Origin: JACJYM01 sp965230495
GTDB taxonomy: Bacteria; Bacteroidota; Bacteroidia; Chitinophagales; Saprospiraceae
Length of the DNA: 64,000 bases
Direction of reading: 5' to 3'
Assembly (NCBI GenBank): GCA_965230495.1
Contig: OZ246004.1
Location: 2,356,001-2,420,000 of the forward strand
Part shown: piece by piece, positions 35,852-45,374 of the stretch
Position numbering within the stretch: the first letter of the stretch is position 1
Layout of the letters: every line of letters starts with the position of its first letter
Notes under the pieces: generated by a model
Databases searched by the model: none
Seen by the model: the letters and a program-made list of their open reading frames with translations, nothing else
What the model was told of the DNA's origin: nothing
Translations under genes and position numbers: made by a program

Positions 35852-38845
35852 TTAATCCACAATATTTATTCTAAGAGCATCTTTTCCATTCACCATCACT
35901 GTATATATTCCATCAGGAATATTCTGAATATCTACGATATTATTGTTGTGAATATTTTGTTGACGAAGCACTTCTTTTCCAAGCTGATCAAAAATCTGAA
36001 CATCGATTTTCTTCACTTTACTAGATTCCCATTCAAATTTAATGAAATGAGATGCAGGATTAGGATATGCTATAAAGCTATCAAAATCCTCAAATTCATT
36101 TACTCCTGACACGTCATTGTTTCCATTAAAAGTATGATTTCCTATCTCAAAATCTCCAGTACCATTAGGCCTTCTTGCCATTGATTGATCAGTAATCTGT
36201 TCGCCGAAAGTAACCTCATCTATTACTGCTCCATTTGTATCTGTAAGATAGATTGATTCTCCAGAACCTGAAAGTTTAAACTGGGCATGCAATCCATCTT
36301 GTTCCTGATCATCATCAGCCCATACTATTAAGTATTCATCAGCATCAAGAGTTGTTCCTTCAGGAATAGAGTACTTACCTAGGGCATTGACATCATCTGA
36401 TAGTCCAAAACCTGATAAATCTATGGTTTCTGTTCCTTTATTATAAAGTTCTATCCAATCATCAAAATCACCATCTTGATCCGCAACGGCCTCTTTGTTA
36501 GATGCCATAAATTCGTTTATTACCACATCATTGATAGAAGATAATTTCCCTTCAAATACGGCAATTAGAGTGTCCATCCCTGTAATATCAAATCTGGTCA
36601 AGATAGCATTAGCATCTTCAATGGAAAGGTTCACCCCACTAGTTGTCTCCCAGTGAGAAAAAGAAATACTGTCATTACTTGGAATGGCCTCTATTCTATT
36701 ATTCATGGTACCGAAGTAATCTCCAGACCATGGAAATTCATCTATTTCGATCGTATTAATTTTCACATTTCCATACCCCTCAGGTTGTGCCATTAAGGTT
36801 ACACTGTAAGGTCCTGTTACTGAATAACATTCTGTGAGACCATCATCTAAGAAGGCACATCTTTCCTCTACAAACCCTCTAAGTTCTGCGAGGTTGGTCT
36901 CCCACTCATCCATAGAGCCTCCCCATCGTTGAATATGTCTGGGCATCTCAGGTCGTATTGTATTGACCATGCTATCAAGTTTGCTCAACATATTTTCACA
37001 TGAAAAAACTGTGTTCATTAAATCCGCATATCTTCCATAGTACAAATCTTCAAAATCTTGATTTTCTTCCATCAGCTTGAAGAATATCTTTTCATGTCTT
37101 CCCGGATCAGGATATGAATAAAAAGTATCGGTTCCCCAAACATATTCCATGGTATCCTGAGGAAAAAAAGTATCCATATAATTTCCAATTTCTTCCAGAT
37201 CACATGGTTTCGCTTGAGGTGAAATATCAGGTACTCCTGAATAATTAATATAGTAATCAAAGGATGCATCATTATCCCATAGAATATAGCCCCATTTCTT
37301 ATGACCTCCATCAGGATTTATTCCTCTCCACCATCCGGTATTATAGTTCAACCAATCCGATGCTACTACATTTAAATTCATTTGTAAATAATCGATCAAA
37401 CTAATCAAATCAATTTCATCATGTACTCGTTGATAATTTGCATCTATACTCATATCATTATCAAGTACAAAATCTCTTATTGATCCCCAATCCTCAAAGG
37501 CTTGCTCACCACCATACTGTGCCCAAGAGCTTCCCCAAGTTTGTAGGTATTGAATATTATACTTGTCTTGTCCATAATACTCTTTCGTATAATCATGATC
37601 ATCTGGTTTTTCTCTCATAGCATATACTCCCCAATAGTCTCCATTGAGAAAAACAATACATCTTTCAACTGCCCTTACATCCAGATGCATTCCACCTGAT
37701 AAGGCCAGTTCGTGAACGAATTCATCTCTAACATGAGTACTTCCTTCATGATCAAAGTCATCGATTGCTGGATAGTTATCATCTCCAGATGCTCTGAAAA
37801 TAATTTTCTGATAGCTACTTCTATTTGAGTAATTATACAGTTTAGTATCAACAGCTGCCGAATATCCCATCTCGTCTCTCGAAAGCCAATCCAGACTTCT
37901 TTGATCTAAAACCCATGAATCCTGCCCATGACTGTTTAGTTCTCCATAACTTTTTGTTATTAACTCTTGGTTATCAAAAAACTCTAAAGACCCGATAGGT
38001 CTTATAGGCTTATCGCCATTAGCTAAACGTCTTACACTATCTGCAGCAATTGAAAAAACAGGAAGAGAAAACTCTTCATTAATAAAATATGTATTAAAGT
38101 CAATTAAACTGTTAAGAACCATTGGGTCATCAGAAAATGTCCTTAGTTTTAAAACCGTTGTCTCACTAATCTCTATAGGGCCTTCAAAAATTTCTGAATT
38201 CTCAGTCGGTTCCTTTCCATCCAATGTATATCTTACTACTTCATTTTCTTTCACTTCTTCGGCCAAATCAACCATGAAAGATTCGGTATAATATCCGGCC
38301 AGATAATTTGCTTTAGGAGTTGTCGCATAACCCACCTTAAAATCATTTATCTCATTTGACTCACCAGGAGATAAAACTGTTGAGATAAACCAATCTCCTT
38401 GTCCATTCTCGCTTCTAGCATATCCGTGTTCAAGCTGTGTGATAGAAAGCTCTATTGAATCAAAAATATTGTTATCTGTGCCATCTGATAACACCAATAC
38501 TTCTGTTCCCTTAGTTTGCTTTAGTTTGAAATTCGTATGTAAAAAGCCATCTATATATTCGTCTCTTCCAGAACAATAAACCAACATATAACCTTCCCCC
38601 GGAATCGTCAGTCCATCTGGAAACTTCCATTTGTTAAGTCTATTCTCATTATCCGTAAGATATACATCTCCTAAAGAGACCTCTTCGGAAGAATTATTAT
38701 AAATTTCTATCCAATCCTCTGTCCCATTATAATTATCATAGAACGATTTAAGATTCGAAGCAGAATACTCATTGATAACGATCTGTCCTTTTAAAGAACT
38801 TAAAAAGAAAACTGCAAGCAACAACGTTTTTACTAATGATTTCAT
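35852..38845 (-). CDS. CotH-like secreted protein with two lamin-tail domains and T9SS sorting signal
   Basis: The 997-residue surface or secreted protein has a signal peptide (about 1-20, ending LKGQ). A lamin-tail domain (about 22-150; IVINEYSASN ... DWIEIYNN), a chitobiase-like C-terminal strand region (about 190-250), a CotH kinase-type domain (about 330-620; GDYWGVYAMREKPDDHDY and WGYILWDNDASFDYY), a second lamin-tail domain (about 770-900; VVINEFMASN ... DWIELYNKG) and a C-terminal type IX secretion type A sorting domain (YPNPASHFIKFEW ... GIYTVMVNGKDALRINIV) follow in order. CotH proteins phosphorylate surface proteins in some organisms; activity here is untested. It heads the DUF4956-HlyD-TolC run. 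Confidence 0.9.
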   Translation of the reverse strand: MKSLVKTLLLAVFFLSSLKGQIVINEYSASNLKSFYDNYNGTEDWIEIYNNSSEEVSLGDVYLTDNENRLNKWKFPDGLTIPGEGYMLVYCSGRDEYIDGFLHTNFKLKQTKGTEVLVLSDGTDNNIFDSIELSITQLEHGYARSENGQGDWFISTVLSPGESNEINDFKVGYATTPKANYLAGYYTESFMVDLAEEVKENEVVRYTLDGKEPTENSEIFEGPIEISETTVLKLRTFSDDPMVLNSLIDFNTYFINEEFSLPVFSIAADSVRRLANGDKPIRPIGSLEFFDNQELITKSYGELNSHGQDSWVLDQRSLDWLSRDEMGYSAAVDTKLYNYSNRSSYQKIIFRASGDDNYPAIDDFDHEGSTHVRDEFVHELALSGGMHLDVRAVERCIVFLNGDYWGVYAMREKPDDHDYTKEYYGQDKYNIQYLQTWGSSWAQYGGEQAFEDWGSIRDFVLDNDMSIDANYQRVHDEIDLISLIDYLQMNLNVVASDWLNYNTGWWRGINPDGGHKKWGYILWDNDASFDYYINYSGVPDISPQAKPCDLEEIGNYMDTFFPQDTMEYVWGTDTFYSYPDPGRHEKIFFKLMEENQDFEDLYYGRYADLMNTVFSCENMLSKLDSMVNTIRPEMPRHIQRWGGSMDEWETNLAELRGFVEERCAFLDDGLTECYSVTGPYSVTLMAQPEGYGNVKINTIEIDEFPWSGDYFGTMNNRIEAIPSNDSISFSHWETTSGVNLSIEDANAILTRFDITGMDTLIAVFEGKLSSINDVVINEFMASNKEAVADQDGDFDDWIELYNKGTETIDLSGFGLSDDVNALGKYSIPEGTTLDADEYLIVWADDDQEQDGLHAQFKLSGSGESIYLTDTNGAVIDEVTFGEQITDQSMARRPNGTGDFEIGNHTFNGNNDVSGVNEFEDFDSFIAYPNPASHFIKFEWESSKVKKIDVQIFDQLGKEVLRQQNIHNNNIVDIQNIPDGIYTVMVNGKDALRINIVD

Positions 38846-39052
38846 ACGAACTTTTAAATATTAGATAACATTAAATCTTGAATGAACCGCATTGTGTAAA
38901 ATATTAGTTCTACAAATATGATACGACCAACTTAATAATAGCTTAATGTTAAGTTCACAAATATATAACTTAAACTTACAAATCAAAGCAGTCTGGAAGA
39001 CATGCCAAGCTTTGTTTTTCTATATTCCCATTTTTCCTGAAAATTGTTGCAC

Positions 39053-39080
39053 AAAAAAAAAGTCCTAATACCTTAGGACT
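39053..39080 (-). terminator. Intrinsic terminator after sucD
   Basis: On the minus strand AGTCCTAA and TTAGGACT form an 8-bp stem with a 4-base loop (39061-39080), followed by a run of at least eight T (A-run 39053-39060 on the plus strand). It ends the carA-eno-divIC-sucD transcript. Confidence 0.85.
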
Positions 39081-39111
39081 CTTTATAATATTGATTTTAC
39101 TTCGTCGAGAA

Positions 39112-39987
39112 TTAATTCGATAAAATGCTTTTCATTGTTTTTCCGATCTCAGCCGGAGATTTAACGACATGAATGCCATGTTTAGCCATGATTTCCATTT
39201 TTGCTTCCGCTGTATCTTCATGTCCTCCTACAATGGCCCCAGCATGTCCCATGGTTCTTCCTTTTGGGGCTGTTTGACCAGCAATAAAGCCTACAACCGG
39301 TTTTTTGTTTCCTGACTCCTTGATGTACTTGGCAGCCAAGGCTTCATAATTACCTCCTATTTCTCCAATCATTACGATGCCATCGGTTTCCGGGTCATTC
39401 ATAAGAAGTTCAACAGCTTCCTTTGTTGGAGTTCCTACGATAGGATCTCCACCAATTCCAATGGCTGTTGATATACCTAGTCCAGCTTTTACAATTTGAT
39501 CTGCAGCCTCATAAGTCAAAGTTCCTGATTTTGAAACGACACCAATTCTACCTTTCTTAAATACAAAACCCGGCATGATTCCCACTTTTGCCTCTTCAGG
39601 GGTAATAACTCCAGGGCAATTCGGTCCAATTAACCTCGTATCGAATTTTTCTATATACGCCTTTACTTTAACCATATCTTGAACAGGAATGCCTTCTGTA
39701 ATACAAATAATTACTTTTATTCCTGCTTCGGCAGCCTCCATAATAGCGTCAGGAGCAAACTTTGGAGGAACAAATAAGATCGAAGTATCTGCTGATGTTT
39801 TCTCCACTGCTTCCGCAACAGAATTGAATACGGGCTTACCTAAATGCATCTGTCCACCTTTTCCAGGAGTTACACCACCCACAATATTCGTTCCATATTC
39901 GATCATTTGACCTGCATGAAAGGAACCTTCTGTTCCGGTAAAACCCTGAACAATAATTTTTGAGTTTTTATTTACTAGTACGCTCAC
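39112..39987 (-). CDS. sucD: Succinyl-CoA ligase, alpha subunit
   Basis: This TCA-cycle enzyme subunit of 291 residues interconverts succinyl-CoA and succinate with nucleotide triphosphate formation. The CoA-binding N-terminal domain has GFTGTEGSFHAGQMIEYGTNIVGGVTPGKGG; the ligase domain has GPNCPGVI and the phosphorylated His in GHAGAIVGG. No sucB- or sucC-type beta gene is adjacent, a common split in Bacteroidota. It lies 13 bases after the divIC-like gene. Confidence 0.97.
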   Translation of the reverse strand: MSVLVNKNSKIIVQGFTGTEGSFHAGQMIEYGTNIVGGVTPGKGGQMHLGKPVFNSVAEAVEKTSADTSILFVPPKFAPDAIMEAAEAGIKVIICITEGIPVQDMVKVKAYIEKFDTRLIGPNCPGVITPEEAKVGIMPGFVFKKGRIGVVSKSGTLTYEAADQIVKAGLGISTAIGIGGDPIVGTPTKEAVELLMNDPETDGIVMIGEIGGNYEALAAKYIKESGNKKPVVGFIAGQTAPKGRTMGHAGAIVGGHEDTAEAKMEIMAKHGIHVVKSPAEIGKTMKSILSN

Positions 39988-40000
39988 TAATATTTATTTT

Positions 40001-40288
40001 TTATTTTTTAATAATATATACTTCTTCGTTTTCCTTATGCATGTGGAATTTTTCCCTTGCATACTTTTCTTTATTAACTTCCAAGCTTATTTTATCGTTT
40101 TTAGCTTCTTTAATTTTTTCCTCGAGCTCAATCTTTTCCGCTTCTAATTCGCTAATAACATTGGACAATTTAGACTGATTGATAAAGTTATGTTTATCAA
40201 AAAATGAAACCCAAATTAAAAACACAATTCCTATAAAAACAAACTTGTTAAATTCGATTTTCGAAAGTAGTTGGTGTAGTATTCTCAT
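40001..40288 (-). CDS. Septum formation initiator (DivIC/FtsB-like)
   Basis: The 95-residue protein has a short cytoplasmic N-terminus, one membrane helix (about 16-30, VFIGIVFLIWVSFF) and a leucine-zipper-like coiled coil (about 40-70) ending with EKYAREKFHMHKENEEVYII. The A-R-E-x-x-x-M-x-x-x-x-E pattern is diagnostic of DivIC/FtsB family divisome proteins. In Bacteroidota it often follows eno, as here (17 bases). Confidence 0.9.
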   Translation of the reverse strand: MRILHQLLSKIEFNKFVFIGIVFLIWVSFFDKHNFINQSKLSNVISELEAEKIELEEKIKEAKNDKISLEVNKEKYAREKFHMHKENEEVYIIKK

Positions 40289-40305
40289 TTCAAAAATATT
40301 TATAA

Positions 40306-41595
40306 TTATTCCTTATTAAGCATCGCTTTCCCGGGATAGATAGCTGTATCTCCCAACTCTTCTTCAATACGTAACAACTGATTATACTTTGCCACTCTAT
40401 CACTTCTTGACGCACTTCCAGTCTTGATCTGACCCGTATTTAATGCTACAGACAAATCAGCAATCGTGGTATCCTCTGTCTCTCCTGATCTATGGCTCAT
40501 CACACTCGTCATTCCATTTCTAGTGGCTAGATTAACAGCATCAATGGTTTCTGTTAGGCTTCCTATTTGATTTACCTTAATCAGGATACTATTGGCAGCA
40601 TCAGTGTCAATTCCTCTTTGCAATCTTTCTGTATTAGTAACAAATAGGTCATCGCCTACCAGTTGAACTTTATCTCCAATAGCTTTGTTAAGTTTCGTCC
40701 AGCCATTCCAGTCATCTTCATGAAGACCGTCTTCAATACTTAGAATTGGATATTTCCCAATCCAATCACTCCAGTAAGAGACCATTTCATCCGAACTTCT
40801 TTTTGCTCCATTTGACTTATGAAAATCATATAGTCCAGTCTCCTCATTATAGAATTCAGACGAGGCAGCATCCATTGCAATCCACATGTCCTCACCCGGT
40901 CTATACCCCGCTACTTCAATTGCTTTCAAAACAGTTTCAATCGCTTCTTCATTTGATTTGATGTTGGGTGCAAAACCTCCTTCATCTCCAACATTGGTAC
41001 TATATCCTTTTTCCTTTAAAACCGATTTCAAATGATGAAATGTTTCTACACCCATTCTAAGAGCTTCAGAAAAGGTATCAGCTCCTAAAGGCATTATCAT
41101 GAACTCTTGAAAATCAATGCTATTATCGGCATGTGATCCACCATTTAGAATGTTCATCATTGGAATAGGCATCACATGAGCATTTACTCCTCCTATATAT
41201 CTATAAAGAGGCTGATTACTTGCCGCTGCCGCAGCTTTGGCTACTGCTAATGAAACACCTAATATTGCATTAGCACCTATAACAGCTTTATTATCGGTTC
41301 CATCTATTTCAAGCATCATCTCATCTATGTATCTCTGTTCAAATACACTTTCTCCTTCCAATGCCTGCATAAGTTTTTCATCTATATTGTAACAAGCATT
41401 TAACACACCTTTTCCCAGAAATCTACTTTTATCACCATCTCTCAATTCTATTGCCTCGTATTTACCAGTAGATGCTCCTGAAGGTACAGCCGCTCTACCT
41501 ACTACTCCAGAATCCGTCATTACTTCCACTTCTACCGTTGGATTACCTCTACTATCCAATATTTCTCTTGCCCTTATATCTATTATTCTACTCAT
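40306..41595 (-). CDS. eno: Enolase
   Basis: Enolase interconverts 2-phosphoglycerate and phosphoenolpyruvate; Mg2+-dependent dimer or octamer. The protein has 429 residues from the ATG at 41595, preferred over a TTG one codon upstream because ATG overlaps the carA stop (TGATG) and gives the standard MSRIIDIRAREILDSRGNPTVE start. Hallmarks include AVPSGASTGKYEA, the loop SHADNSIDFQEFMI, the VGDEGGFAPN loop, SIEDGLHEDDW, LVGDDLFVTN, KVNQIGSLTET and SHRSGETEDT. Confidence 0.98.
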   Translation of the reverse strand: MSRIIDIRAREILDSRGNPTVEVEVMTDSGVVGRAAVPSGASTGKYEAIELRDGDKSRFLGKGVLNACYNIDEKLMQALEGESVFEQRYIDEMMLEIDGTDNKAVIGANAILGVSLAVAKAAAAASNQPLYRYIGGVNAHVMPIPMMNILNGGSHADNSIDFQEFMIMPLGADTFSEALRMGVETFHHLKSVLKEKGYSTNVGDEGGFAPNIKSNEEAIETVLKAIEVAGYRPGEDMWIAMDAASSEFYNEETGLYDFHKSNGAKRSSDEMVSYWSDWIGKYPILSIEDGLHEDDWNGWTKLNKAIGDKVQLVGDDLFVTNTERLQRGIDTDAANSILIKVNQIGSLTETIDAVNLATRNGMTSVMSHRSGETEDTTIADLSVALNTGQIKTGSASRSDRVAKYNQLLRIEEELGDTAIYPGKAMLNKE

Positions 41596-42707
41596 CAATT
41601 GCTTTTTGTACGCTTAATTAAATTTATAAACTTGTCAAATAAATATCTTGAATCGTGTGGTCCCGGTGCTGCCTCAGGATGAAATTGTACCGAAAAGGCA
41701 TCGTGATCCTTAAGCTTGATTCCTTCCACCGACTGGTCATTCAAATTAATATGAGTAAGCTCAATATCCGATCTGTTCTCAATAGAAGACATTTCAATTC
41801 CAAAACCATGATTTTGGCTGGTGATCTCACAAAGTCCTGTTTCAAGATTTTTAACCGGGTGATTGATTCCTCTATGTCCATGATGCATTTTATGTGTAGG
41901 TACATCTACTGCTAAGGCTAATAATTGATGACCTAAACAAATCCCAAAAATAGGTTTATTAAGTTTTAATACCTCCTTTACTGTATTTATGGCGTAACCC
42001 ATTGAAGATGGATCACCTGGGCCATTAGATAAAAAGAAGCCATCAGGATTAAAAGCTAATAAATCACTAATCGAAGCTTCAGCCGGAAATACTTTAACAT
42101 AAGCTCCCCTCTCAACCATACATCTCAAAATATTTTTCTTGGTTCCAAAATCTAATACAGATATTCTGATATCGTCATTTGGTTCTCCCAATGTATACGG
42201 TTCTTTCGTACTAACTTTTGATGCTAATTCCAAACCCTCCATTGATGGAAATTCTTTCAATTTGGCTTTAAGTGTTTCCATATCACTGCCATCAGAACAA
42301 ATCAAACAATTCATTGCTCCTTTCGTACGTATCTTACGAACAATTTCTCTTGTATCCACTGAATGAATACAGACGATTTTATTTCTTTCGAAATATGCGT
42401 CCAAATCATCATCAGCAAGATTCCTAGAATATTTCGTATTAAAATTTTTGCATATTAGACCTGAGATTTGGATATCAGATGATTCTTCTTCCAAATCTTT
42501 TACACCATAATTTCCAATATGAACATTGGTAGTAACAATAACCTGTCCGTAGTAAGAAGGATCTGTAAATACTTCTTGATAGCCAGTCATTCCCGTGTTG
42601 AAACAAATTTCTCCAACTGCAGTTCCTTTGTATCCAGCAGCTAACCCTTCAAAAACAGTCCCATCCTCTAACAACAACACAGCTTTAGTCAATTGAGATT
42701 GCGACAT
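41595..42707 (-). CDS. carA: Carbamoyl-phosphate synthase small subunit
   Basis: The subunit supplies ammonia by hydrolysing glutamine for carbamoyl phosphate synthesis in arginine and pyrimidine pathways. It has 370 residues: an N-terminal CPSase_sm domain (LEDGTVFEGLAAG ... FNTGMTGYQEVFTDPSY) and a class I glutamine amidotransferase with nucleophile Cys in FGICLGHQLLALA and the His-Glu pair in SVQFHPEAAPG. The carB gene is not in the window. It is the first gene of the run with eno, divIC and sucD. Confidence 0.97.
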   Translation of the reverse strand: MSQSQLTKAVLLLEDGTVFEGLAAGYKGTAVGEICFNTGMTGYQEVFTDPSYYGQVIVTTNVHIGNYGVKDLEEESSDIQISGLICKNFNTKYSRNLADDDLDAYFERNKIVCIHSVDTREIVRKIRTKGAMNCLICSDGSDMETLKAKLKEFPSMEGLELASKVSTKEPYTLGEPNDDIRISVLDFGTKKNILRCMVERGAYVKVFPAEASISDLLAFNPDGFFLSNGPGDPSSMGYAINTVKEVLKLNKPIFGICLGHQLLALAVDVPTHKMHHGHRGINHPVKNLETGLCEITSQNHGFGIEMSSIENRSDIELTHINLNDQSVEGIKLKDHDAFSVQFHPEAAPGPHDSRYLFDKFINLIKRTKSN

Positions 42708-42728
42708 TATAAAATATTATAATTTTTG

Positions 42729-42756
42729 CAAATATACTACTCTGGGTTTAATGCAA
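42729..42756 (-). promoter_or_regulatory. Putative promoter of carA
   Basis: On the minus strand TATATTTG (42736-42729) fits the TAnnTTTG -7 element, with TTG (42756-42754) 17 bases upstream, slightly short of the usual 19-21. The carA start codon is 22 bases downstream. Confidence 0.4.
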
Positions 42757-42857
42757 GGAATACACAATGGAATTTTAAGAATCAAACAGAAAAAAGAATC
42801 TGTTCCTCCTCTGGTGAAAGTGGTACAACTTTCAAATAACCGATCAAAACCATACTT

Positions 42858-44177
42858 TTAATTACACCCCATATCCTGCCTTGACAAGGAATCGTTATTT
42901 GGAAAGCAATTTCCCGAAAGTATTTCTTCAGGTTGATATCTTTCCATATCATCATCATAAAGAGCGTTTAAAAGAAAATCTAAGAGATCCGTCTTTTCTT
43001 CTTCTGATAGTTTCCTCGGAATCAATTCGACCTCATCATCACTAACAGAAGGATTTTCTGATTTTGCCTTTAATTTAAAATCAATTACATCCTCCAAATT
43101 TAACTTACTGCTACCATGGAAAAAACTGGCATAATCCTTTAAGTTATATAATTGAGGAACTTTAAACTTATACATATCCTGTTCATTTCCGGTGAACATA
43201 GCTCTCCCCAAAATCCTAGGGTCATCAGCTGATGTATTTAATCCACCATATTGATACATATCAGCTGTTCCCAAAGCATAAAATTTCATCGCACTAAAGG
43301 AAGGACTATCATGACAAGATGCACAGCCAGCCTTATCCAAAAATAGAATTGCTCCTCTCTTTTGACTTTCTGTTATGGCTGAATTATCCCCTTTTAGATA
43401 AGATTGAAACGGAGCTTCATTCGTCAAAATACTTCTCAAATATGCTCCCATTGCAAAACTCGCTGTTCTAGGGCTATACCTCTTTGATTTTGCCGTAAAT
43501 GGAAATGCTTTATCGAATAAATCCGCATAACCATATTCATACAACACTTTATCATTAATCTCTAATCTATGTAAATCAAATCCTTCAATATTCTGTGCCT
43601 CTAATCCAACAAAACCTGTATGATTTACTTCCGACAAACCAACCCATTTCTCTTCCGTTCCTTCATTCAAGTCATTAGCTCCAAACAAACCACTCCATAA
43701 AGTATTAGTTACATAAGTAACGTTCATAACAGTTAATGGTCTATTTCCCTGTGCATCGATTTCCGATTCCTGATATTCATCCATAACTATTCTATACTCA
43801 CCAAATTCTCCGAAACCAGCTCCACCATCAGCTATTCCCTGTATTCTTCCCGGCAAAAAACCTTCGCTCGGAATATGACAACTGGCACATGAATAAGTCT
43901 CATAACCAGCATCTTTTTCAGGATTTTGGGCTAGCCCTGTTTCAAAGAAAAGTAATTTACCTAACTCAATTTTCTCCTTAGTAATAACGTTAGCCGGATC
44001 TTGATTGGGTAATTTATCATATTCATGGCTTTCAGGCATAATAAAATAGTCCGAGTCACCAGTAATAGCTTTAGATGCTAAAAGCGTTTTTAACTCCGTA
44101 TCCAGATCAAGTTCTTCATTCTTTGAGCAAGCTCCAACAATAATCAGCAGTGCTGTTACAAATATTATACGTTTCAT
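42858..44177 (-). CDS. Di-haem cytochrome c peroxidase-like lipoprotein (CcpA/MauG family)
   Basis: The 439-residue protein has a lipoprotein signal ending at Cys17 (IVGAC). Two haem-binding CxxCH motifs are present: SCASCH in the first third (followed by IPSEGFLPG) and GCASCH near residue 290 (followed by DSPSFS). The KIELGKLLFFETGLA and KFKVPQLYNLKDYASFFH stretches are family hallmarks. The protein should reduce H2O2 in the periplasm with electrons from cytochromes, or act as an oxidase of a protein or cofactor. A Crp/Fnr-type regulator is encoded just upstream on the same strand. Confidence 0.9.
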   Translation of the reverse strand: MKRIIFVTALLIIVGACSKNEELDLDTELKTLLASKAITGDSDYFIMPESHEYDKLPNQDPANVITKEKIELGKLLFFETGLAQNPEKDAGYETYSCASCHIPSEGFLPGRIQGIADGGAGFGEFGEYRIVMDEYQESEIDAQGNRPLTVMNVTYVTNTLWSGLFGANDLNEGTEEKWVGLSEVNHTGFVGLEAQNIEGFDLHRLEINDKVLYEYGYADLFDKAFPFTAKSKRYSPRTASFAMGAYLRSILTNEAPFQSYLKGDNSAITESQKRGAILFLDKAGCASCHDSPSFSAMKFYALGTADMYQYGGLNTSADDPRILGRAMFTGNEQDMYKFKVPQLYNLKDYASFFHGSSKLNLEDVIDFKLKAKSENPSVSDDEVELIPRKLSEEEKTDLLDFLLNALYDDDMERYQPEEILSGNCFPNNDSLSRQDMGCN

Positions 44178-44391
44178 TACAATATGAATTGAGTAATTTA
44201 ATTAAGGACAATTAATCTCGCATAAGCTTATAATCCTCCTGTTTTGAAGAAATGTCTTGGTTATTTTCTGACCAGCAAAGCTAATGGTACTTCCGGATTT
44301 GAAATCAGACTATAAATATGTAAAAAGGTGTTATTTGACAGGTTTTAAAAATAAGAAAAAAACGACATATGCTCGGTATATATTCTTTAAT

Positions 44392-45114
44392 TTAATAATT
44401 ACTCTTACTTTCTTTAATTAATGCATTCATATCCAAAACATGTATTTTCTTACCTTCTAATTTTACTATCCCTGCCTTGTTAAGTTCCGATAAATGTTTA
44501 ATCGCATTGGTCTCACTCATATTGCTAATCTGTGCAATTTCAGCCCTTCTTAAATATACATTAATGTAGCCATCAGAGTCTATCCCGAAAATATTGATCG
44601 CCTCTAACAAAGCGTCCGCAATCCTTGAATTCATATTTTTCTTTGTCAAGGATAATAACCTCTCGTTTGCTTGATGATAGTCCATGGCCAAAGTTTTTAA
44701 AGCTCTACGCACAAAGGAAGTACTTTTAGCTATCAGGTCTTCAACCGCATCCGCCTTGATCATACAAACATTGACATCTGATAAAGCCTTACAAGTAGAT
44801 TGGTAAGCCAGTCCGGATAAATAGTCCGAAATTCCCAGGAAAGTAACCTCTTTATATAAATTAGTAACTATGATATTTCCATTCGGATCGGACTTAGTAA
44901 TCATAACGTTTCCCTTATTTAAGCAAAATAAACCTGAGGGATATGTATTTTCTTTAAAGATGATCTCTCCCTTCCTATACGTTATAACTCTTCTATTTTC
45001 ATCCAATGCTTTTAAATCACCAGTAGCAACACCAGCCAGCATAGGATTACAATTATCGGTGCAGGACTTACAATGCATATGGCATCCCTGATAAGAAACC
45101 TTGATTTTTGACAT
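44392..45114 (-). CDS. Crp/Fnr-family transcriptional regulator
   Basis: The regulator has 240 residues from the ATG at 45114 (MSKIKVSYQ). A longer frame to 45195 exists but its extra 27 residues look like untranslated leader. The N-terminus is cysteine-rich (CHMHCKSCTDNC), which could bind a metal or an Fe-S cluster as in Fnr. A cyclic-nucleotide-binding-type beta-roll (about 40-150) and a winged helix-turn-helix (RAEIAQISNMSETNAIKHLSELNKAGIV) follow. Regulation of the adjacent peroxidase gene in response to oxygen or peroxide is plausible, not shown. Confidence 0.88.
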   Translation of the reverse strand: MSKIKVSYQGCHMHCKSCTDNCNPMLAGVATGDLKALDENRRVITYRKGEIIFKENTYPSGLFCLNKGNVMITKSDPNGNIIVTNLYKEVTFLGISDYLSGLAYQSTCKALSDVNVCMIKADAVEDLIAKSTSFVRRALKTLAMDYHQANERLLSLTKKNMNSRIADALLEAINIFGIDSDGYINVYLRRAEIAQISNMSETNAIKHLSELNKAGIVKLEGKKIHVLDMNALIKESKSNY

Positions 45115-45305
45115 AATTTTTAGATTACTACTCAAATTGTAAATTACTTCGCCCGCATAGTATAATCTACAATATTTCTGCCAAAGATAAGTCAACCTAA
45201 CAATAAGACAACTAATTTCCTCAACACTTAAAGTTATCTAGGTTACAAAATAACTAAGGCTACTTTTCTCACAAAACTTAACCTTATAGAGATGTTGGTT
45301 GATTC

Positions 45306-45344
45306 AAAAAAAAAAAGAAGCAATGAGAATATTCTCATTACTTC
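45306..45344 (-). terminator. Intrinsic terminator of the ribosomal protein supercluster
   Basis: On the minus strand a 13-bp stem (GAAGTAATGAGAA with TTCTCATTGCTTC, one G-U) at 45317-45344 is followed by about eleven T. It lies 31 bases after the rplQ stop. Confidence 0.92.
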
Positions 45345-45374
45345 CATTAATCCCTAATATACACAAATTAGTTT

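Noticed and set aside
41596..41598. TTG one codon before the enolase ATG as start.
   Set aside because: The ATG at 41595 gives the standard enolase N-terminus and couples with the carA stop.
44178..44391. Fnr-type TTGAN6TCAA operator upstream of the peroxidase gene.
   Set aside because: No such palindrome was found; TAGCTTTG on the minus strand near 44276-44283 is only a lone -7-like element.
45115..45195. N-terminal extension of the Crp/Fnr regulator.
   Set aside because: The extra 27 residues have no family support, while the ATG at 45114 gives a typical start just before the cysteine cluster.
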